This document shows, piece after piece, positions 57,342 through 60,755 of a stretch of 60,755 nt of DNA (positions are counted from its first letter, which is position 1; every line of letters starts with the position of its first letter). The notes under the pieces were generated by a model. The model did not search any database. It had not been told where the DNA came from and worked only from the letters and a program-made list of their open reading frames with translations. Source of the stretch: Calditrichota bacterium (GTDB lineage Bacteria; CLD3). The stretch covers positions 1 to 60,755 of the forward strand of contig QQUF01000052.1 of NCBI GenBank assembly GCA_008501735.1, in the 5' to 3' direction. The position numbers and the translations under genes were made by a program.

Positions 57342-60338
57342 TTAAGGTGTTTCGTAATTAACTATGTAAAAATGCTTTTGGTTTGCATTAACCGCTACAT
57401 CTGTGTAGTTATTGTTAGTTGTTTGCCCAATAAAGACAAAATTATCTAAAGAAGTTCCACGATAAATTTTGTAATTAATTGCATTTGGATTTGCAGTCCA
57501 ACTTAAGTTTACGTTAGTCCCTGAAATTTCAATTTCAAGGTCAAAAATTGGAATTAAACCTGTGCTACTCGCTATCAAGTTCACTTTTTGAATGTCATTA
57601 TTTGAAGTCCAAATTCCAGAATCTGGTCCTATTATTGCTGCATCAAATCCATTGATTTTAAATTCAATTTGTTCCCCAACAGAAGCACCTTCATCAACAC
57701 CTTGTGTTGTTGAATCATCTTTGTAAACTGGCATAAATCCATATTCACCTCCTGTTGAAACAATGAACTCTCCACATTGAGTTCCACTTTGGTCAAATGC
57801 TGAAATTGTATCTCCAATGGAAATTGGACTTCCATCAAGACTTGAATTATCTCCATAAAAGAAAACAAATTCATTTGTTGGAATGAGTTTGTCTAAGACC
57901 TCTACATCCAATTTAAAATCAGTTGTATCTATTCCGTCAGTGATTCCAACATAAATATTGTAATCACCTGATTGAGTAAAATCGGGAACCCAATTGAAAG
58001 TTTGAGTTTGGGAATCGTAAGTTGCACCTTGTGGGAGACTGTCAACGTAAAAAATTACCAAATCACCATTCGGGTCGTATCCTTCTAAAGTAAAATTCAA
58101 TAATTCATTTTCATTCATAGTCAAGTCAGAAGGCTTTTGTGTAAAAACAGGTGAGTGGTTACAATCTCCGTCGAAAACTGAATTAATTTCACCGGGAGTT
58201 CCATTAGTAATATTACTTGAAGACCAACTTTCAGGATAAATTGCAAGAAGTAAAGGATTGTCTCTTTCAAGAGAAGGACCTAAACCATCTGCATTGACTG
58301 GCCAAGGATTAGAATCGTCAAATTCCAAACTATCAACTGTAACTCCATTTGAATTGTAAAGTCGTACCTGGTCACCTTGCCCACTCAAACCAAAACCCAA
58401 ATTTCCAAAATAATTTGTTACACTTGGGTAAAGCAATTTGAAATTTGAAGAGTCAGCACAAAAGACTAAATATTCATTCGGTGCAATTGAAATTCCTGAA
58501 GGAATTGTAAAAATGTTTGAAAGGTCATTGTCTTTTATTTCCCAATTGCTCAAGTCGATACTTAAAGTTGAGCGGTTATAAAGTTCAACCCAATCACTTG
58601 CACCAAAAGAGTCACTGCTATTATACATAATTTCATTTATGCCAACTCCATAATCTCCAAGTGAGTTTTGTGAGGTTGTGCTATAAGAATAATAATCAAA
58701 AGATGCTGTTTGAGGACTTGTTGAAGAAACCGAATTGTTATCTGTGGCTTCTATGTAGTAAGAAATTTCTTTTTCTGTAGTAGAAGCAGGAATTTGTCCT
58801 GTAAAAATATTATCGGAGGCAACTTCATCAGCTCCTGTTCCATTGTCATTCATTGAAAGATTATTAAATCCTAAACCACTGTCGTAAAAAACATCAACAG
58901 AAATAATTGTTCCATTGTCATTTACTGTTGCAAAAATTGTTACACTTTCTGCAGTACTTGGACAATGTGGAAAATGACTAACCTCTGAAATCGTTGGTGG
59001 AATGTCGCCTGCCGTTGTCAAACCATTCACTTCTCCAGGAGTTCCCAAACTGTCAGGGCTTGCGTCCCAATTTGTTGGAATTGAATTGTCAGCAGAGACA
59101 TCGAAAAGTTCTAAGGAAGGACCATTTCCATCTGGCAAAGTTGACCAAGGGGAAACATTGTCATAAGTAACTACATCAATTTCTTGCTCAAAAGTTGAGT
59201 TGTCAAAAATTGTAAGGGTTTCACCGTTGTTCTGTAAAGTTCCGTTAGCATTTCCGATAAAATTTGTCGATGCGTAAACAGTGTCAAAAGCAACTGAGTC
59301 AGCAACAATCGCTAAATAGGAGTTTGAGTTTAAGATTACACCATTTGGAAATTCAAATCCAAATCCATTAATTGACCAACCTCCTAAATCAATATTTTCT
59401 GCACCTCTGTTATAAATCTCAACAAAAGGAGAACTACTTGCTGGTGGAGGATTATACATAATTTCATTGATTACAATGTCAAAAGTGCTGAAATAATTGA
59501 AATTAACAGTAGCATTACCAAGAACTGAATTTCCACTCAAATCTTCAACATTGTTCACAGTAAGAGTGTAAAAAGTGTTGTGTGTGAAACTTGAAAAGTT
59601 CAAATGGACAATTGTATAATCATTGGAATCCAAAGTTGCTGAACTTGGATTTCCGATTCCGTTATCTATAGAATAATTGGAAGTAGTTTCGGCTTTTATC
59701 GGATCTAAAAGTTCACTAAAAGTTAAAGTTAGCAAAGTAGAAGAATTTATTTCTAAGTCTGTAATTTCAGGTTTTGTCGTATCAGAAGCAGTAACTAAAG
59801 TTGAATTAGGTAACCCTGGACTTCCATCATCAACTAAAGAAGCTGCCCAATTTGAAGGCAAAGTATTTAATGAATCTGGAGAGATTAATTCTAAACTTGG
59901 ACCATTACCGTCAGGAACTGATGTCCAAGGTGAGTTATCATCGTATTGTAAACTGTCAATTATTACTCCACTTGCATTAAAGATTCTAACTTGGTCTCCA
60001 GAGTTTCCAAGTCCAAAATCAAAGTCACCTAAGTAATTTGTAACAGTTGGGTAAACCAATTTAAAATTTGTTGTGTCTCGACACAAAATCAAAAATTCAT
60101 TTGCACTTAGTGAAAGTGAGGGTAAAGTTAGAATATGTGTATCATCACTATCTTTGAATTCCCAATTTGTGAGGTCAACTAAATCTGTTGAATTATTGTA
60201 AATTTCTACCCAATCAGCAGCACCACTTGAGCCGCTATTGTACATTATTTCATTAATTGTAATATCATTTTCACCACTTAAAGCAATATTCAATAGGAAT
60301 GTTAATGTCAAAATTAGTGTAATAGAGTATTTTTTCAT
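57342..60338 (-). CDS. Secreted lamin-tail-domain protein with FN3-type C-terminus, head of the polyphosphate cluster
   Basis: A 998-residue exported protein starting at ATG 60338, where the signal peptide MKKYSITLILTLTFLLNIALS begins; an in-frame upstream extension to 60419 does not look coding. It has three lamin-tail domains (each opening INEIMYN, near residues 27, 295 and 600), a CopC-like Ig module (LTFSELLDPIKAETTSNYS), a He_PIG-like module and the VFFYGDNSSLDGSPISIGD module also found in the protein at 34132-37470. It ends in an FN3-like domain (NLSWTANPNAINYKIYRG) instead of a sorting domain. It lies 79 bases upstream of the HlyD-like gene in the same direction. Surface adhesion or anchoring is likely. 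Confidence 0.8.
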   Translation of the reverse strand: MKKYSITLILTLTFLLNIALSGENDITINEIMYNSGSSGAADWVEIYNNSTDLVDLTNWEFKDSDDTHILTLPSLSLSANEFLILCRDTTNFKLVYPTVTNYLGDFDFGLGNSGDQVRIFNASGVIIDSLQYDDNSPWTSVPDGNGPSLELISPDSLNTLPSNWAASLVDDGSPGLPNSTLVTASDTTKPEITDLEINSSTLLTLTFSELLDPIKAETTSNYSIDNGIGNPSSATLDSNDYTIVHLNFSSFTHNTFYTLTVNNVEDLSGNSVLGNATVNFNYFSTFDIVINEIMYNPPPASSSPFVEIYNRGAENIDLGGWSINGFGFEFPNGVILNSNSYLAIVADSVAFDTVYASTNFIGNANGTLQNNGETLTIFDNSTFEQEIDVVTYDNVSPWSTLPDGNGPSLELFDVSADNSIPTNWDASPDSLGTPGEVNGLTTAGDIPPTISEVSHFPHCPSTAESVTIFATVNDNGTIISVDVFYDSGLGFNNLSMNDNGTGADEVASDNIFTGQIPASTTEKEISYYIEATDNNSVSSTSPQTASFDYYSYSTTSQNSLGDYGVGINEIMYNSSDSFGASDWVELYNRSTLSIDLSNWEIKDNDLSNIFTIPSGISIAPNEYLVFCADSSNFKLLYPSVTNYFGNLGFGLSGQGDQVRLYNSNGVTVDSLEFDDSNPWPVNADGLGPSLERDNPLLLAIYPESWSSSNITNGTPGEINSVFDGDCNHSPVFTQKPSDLTMNENELLNFTLEGYDPNGDLVIFYVDSLPQGATYDSQTQTFNWVPDFTQSGDYNIYVGITDGIDTTDFKLDVEVLDKLIPTNEFVFFYGDNSSLDGSPISIGDTISAFDQSGTQCGEFIVSTGGEYGFMPVYKDDSTTQGVDEGASVGEQIEFKINGFDAAIIGPDSGIWTSNNDIQKVNLIASSTGLIPIFDLEIEISGTNVNLSWTANPNAINYKIYRGTSLDNFVFIGQTTNNNYTDVAVNANQKHFYIVNYETP

Positions 60339-60533
60339 TTGTTGTTCAAAGTTTTTAAAGTTTAAGTTTACTTTGTGTAAAACTATTTTCGTAGTTTCAA
60401 TGAGTAAATATTGTGCCAAAAGTTACTCAACTTGATTTCTACAAATTAGCATTTTACGCAAATATTATTTATACAAATACTTAGAAAAAGTATTATTTCT
60501 ATACTTTACATTTTTTCTAAAACCATAGGCAGT

Positions 60534-60557
60534 TTTCTGTACCCTTTCGTACAGAAA
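60534..60557. terminator. Hairpin TTTCTGTAC/GTACAGAAA
   Basis: A 9-bp perfect stem with a 6-base loop in the gap between the lamin-tail gene and the gene that runs off the window. It may be a secondary terminator or an operator for the lamin-tail gene promoter; there is no further support. Confidence 0.4.
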
Positions 60558-60563
60558 TATTTT

Positions 60564-60595
60564 AAATAGCCTATAAAAAAATTTTAAGGCTATTT
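60564..60595 (-). terminator. Terminator hairpin overlapping the end of the partial gene
   Basis: AAATAGCCT (60564) pairs with AGGCTATTT (60587); read on the minus strand it covers the stop codon at 60590-60592 of the last gene and continues into an A/T-rich loop. Confidence 0.55.
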
Positions 60596-60754
60596 CAGAA
60601 AGACCATTTTTCTATTTTTCACAAAATCACCAGCTTTGATTTTATAAAAATAAACTCCACTTGAAACTGGTTTTTGGTTTTTATCTAATCCATTCCAAAC
60701 AGTTTGGTAGAATCCTGCTTTCTGTTTCTGATTGACTAATTTGATTACCTCTTG
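60590..60754 (-). CDS. C-terminal end of a T9SS sorting-domain protein, truncated by the window edge
   Basis: The minus strand from the window edge encodes 54 residues: QEVIKLVNQKQKAGFYQ, then TVWNGLDKNQKPVSSGVYFY and a closing KNRKMVFLK with a TAG stop. This is the end of a sorting domain of the same type as the other secreted proteins here. The body of the protein lies outside the window. Confidence 0.85.
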   Translation of the reverse strand, partial: QEVIKLVNQKQKAGFYQTVWNGLDKNQKPVSSGVYFYKIKAGDFVKNRKMVFLK

Positions 60755-60755
60755 T

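Overview
The window is A+T-rich bacterial DNA. Three things point to the Bacteroidota/Ignavibacteria (Chlorobi-related) side of the tree: at least eight proteins end in the 'NPFNP ... SSGxYFYRL ... KKMxLLK' type C-terminal sorting domain (T9SS type A / FlgD-like); several intergenic regions carry the TTG-N19/20-TAnnTTTG promoter typical of Bacteroidota; and the core genes fit that group. I cannot name the species. No rRNA, tRNA, CRISPR array or insertion-sequence transposase was found, and no gap between genes exceeds 300 bases.

Layout. (a) 1-2280: the 3' part of a DUF4157 + LysM protein of the kind found with extracellular contractile injection systems, followed in the same operon by two small unknown genes. 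(b) 2294-12794: mostly housekeeping genes: two methyltransferases, a GNAT acetyltransferase, a CoA-acylating aldehyde dehydrogenase, RNase HII, a VanX-type dipeptidase, a hybrid histidine kinase, a DUF983 protein, CdsA and glycyl-tRNA synthetase. (c) 12820-23324: secreted proteins (M14 carboxypeptidase, SBBP propeller, FG-GAP/ASPIC protein) around a lone glutamine amidotransferase. (d) 23598-29185: an outer-membrane barrel with a small periplasmic-binding-like protein, a PpiD-type foldase, a fatty-acid desaturase and an EamA transporter. (e) 29253-46266: five very large secreted modular proteins interrupted by a PIN-PhoH gene. (f) 46316-60338: a polyphosphate island.

The polyphosphate island is the highlight. 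Within about 11 kb the minus strand encodes three unrelated families that make or transfer polyphosphate: a tandem-PPK2 polyphosphate:AMP phosphotransferase, PPK1, and a bacterial VTC-domain polymerase next to its usual DUF4956 membrane partner. With them are a Ppx/GppA exopolyphosphatase, a Nudix hydrolase, a SixA-type histidine phosphatase, a lipoprotein beta-propeller, an HlyD-type adaptor and a lamin-tail surface protein. From 60338 down to 49220 all genes run in one direction with short gaps or overlaps, so one or two operons could couple cytosolic polyphosphate turnover to a membrane or surface system.

A second theme is repeat and module traffic. A palindrome with GTAGGGAAC arms sits between genes four times, with a fifth copy altered symmetrically in both arms; in two copies it supplies the stop codon of the neighbouring minus-strand gene. 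The 3' ends of two secreted-protein genes, sorting domain plus terminator hairpin, are near-duplicates, and a decayed scrap of a further sorting domain lies between them. Lamin-tail proteins share internal modules but end either in the sorting domain or in an FN3-like domain.
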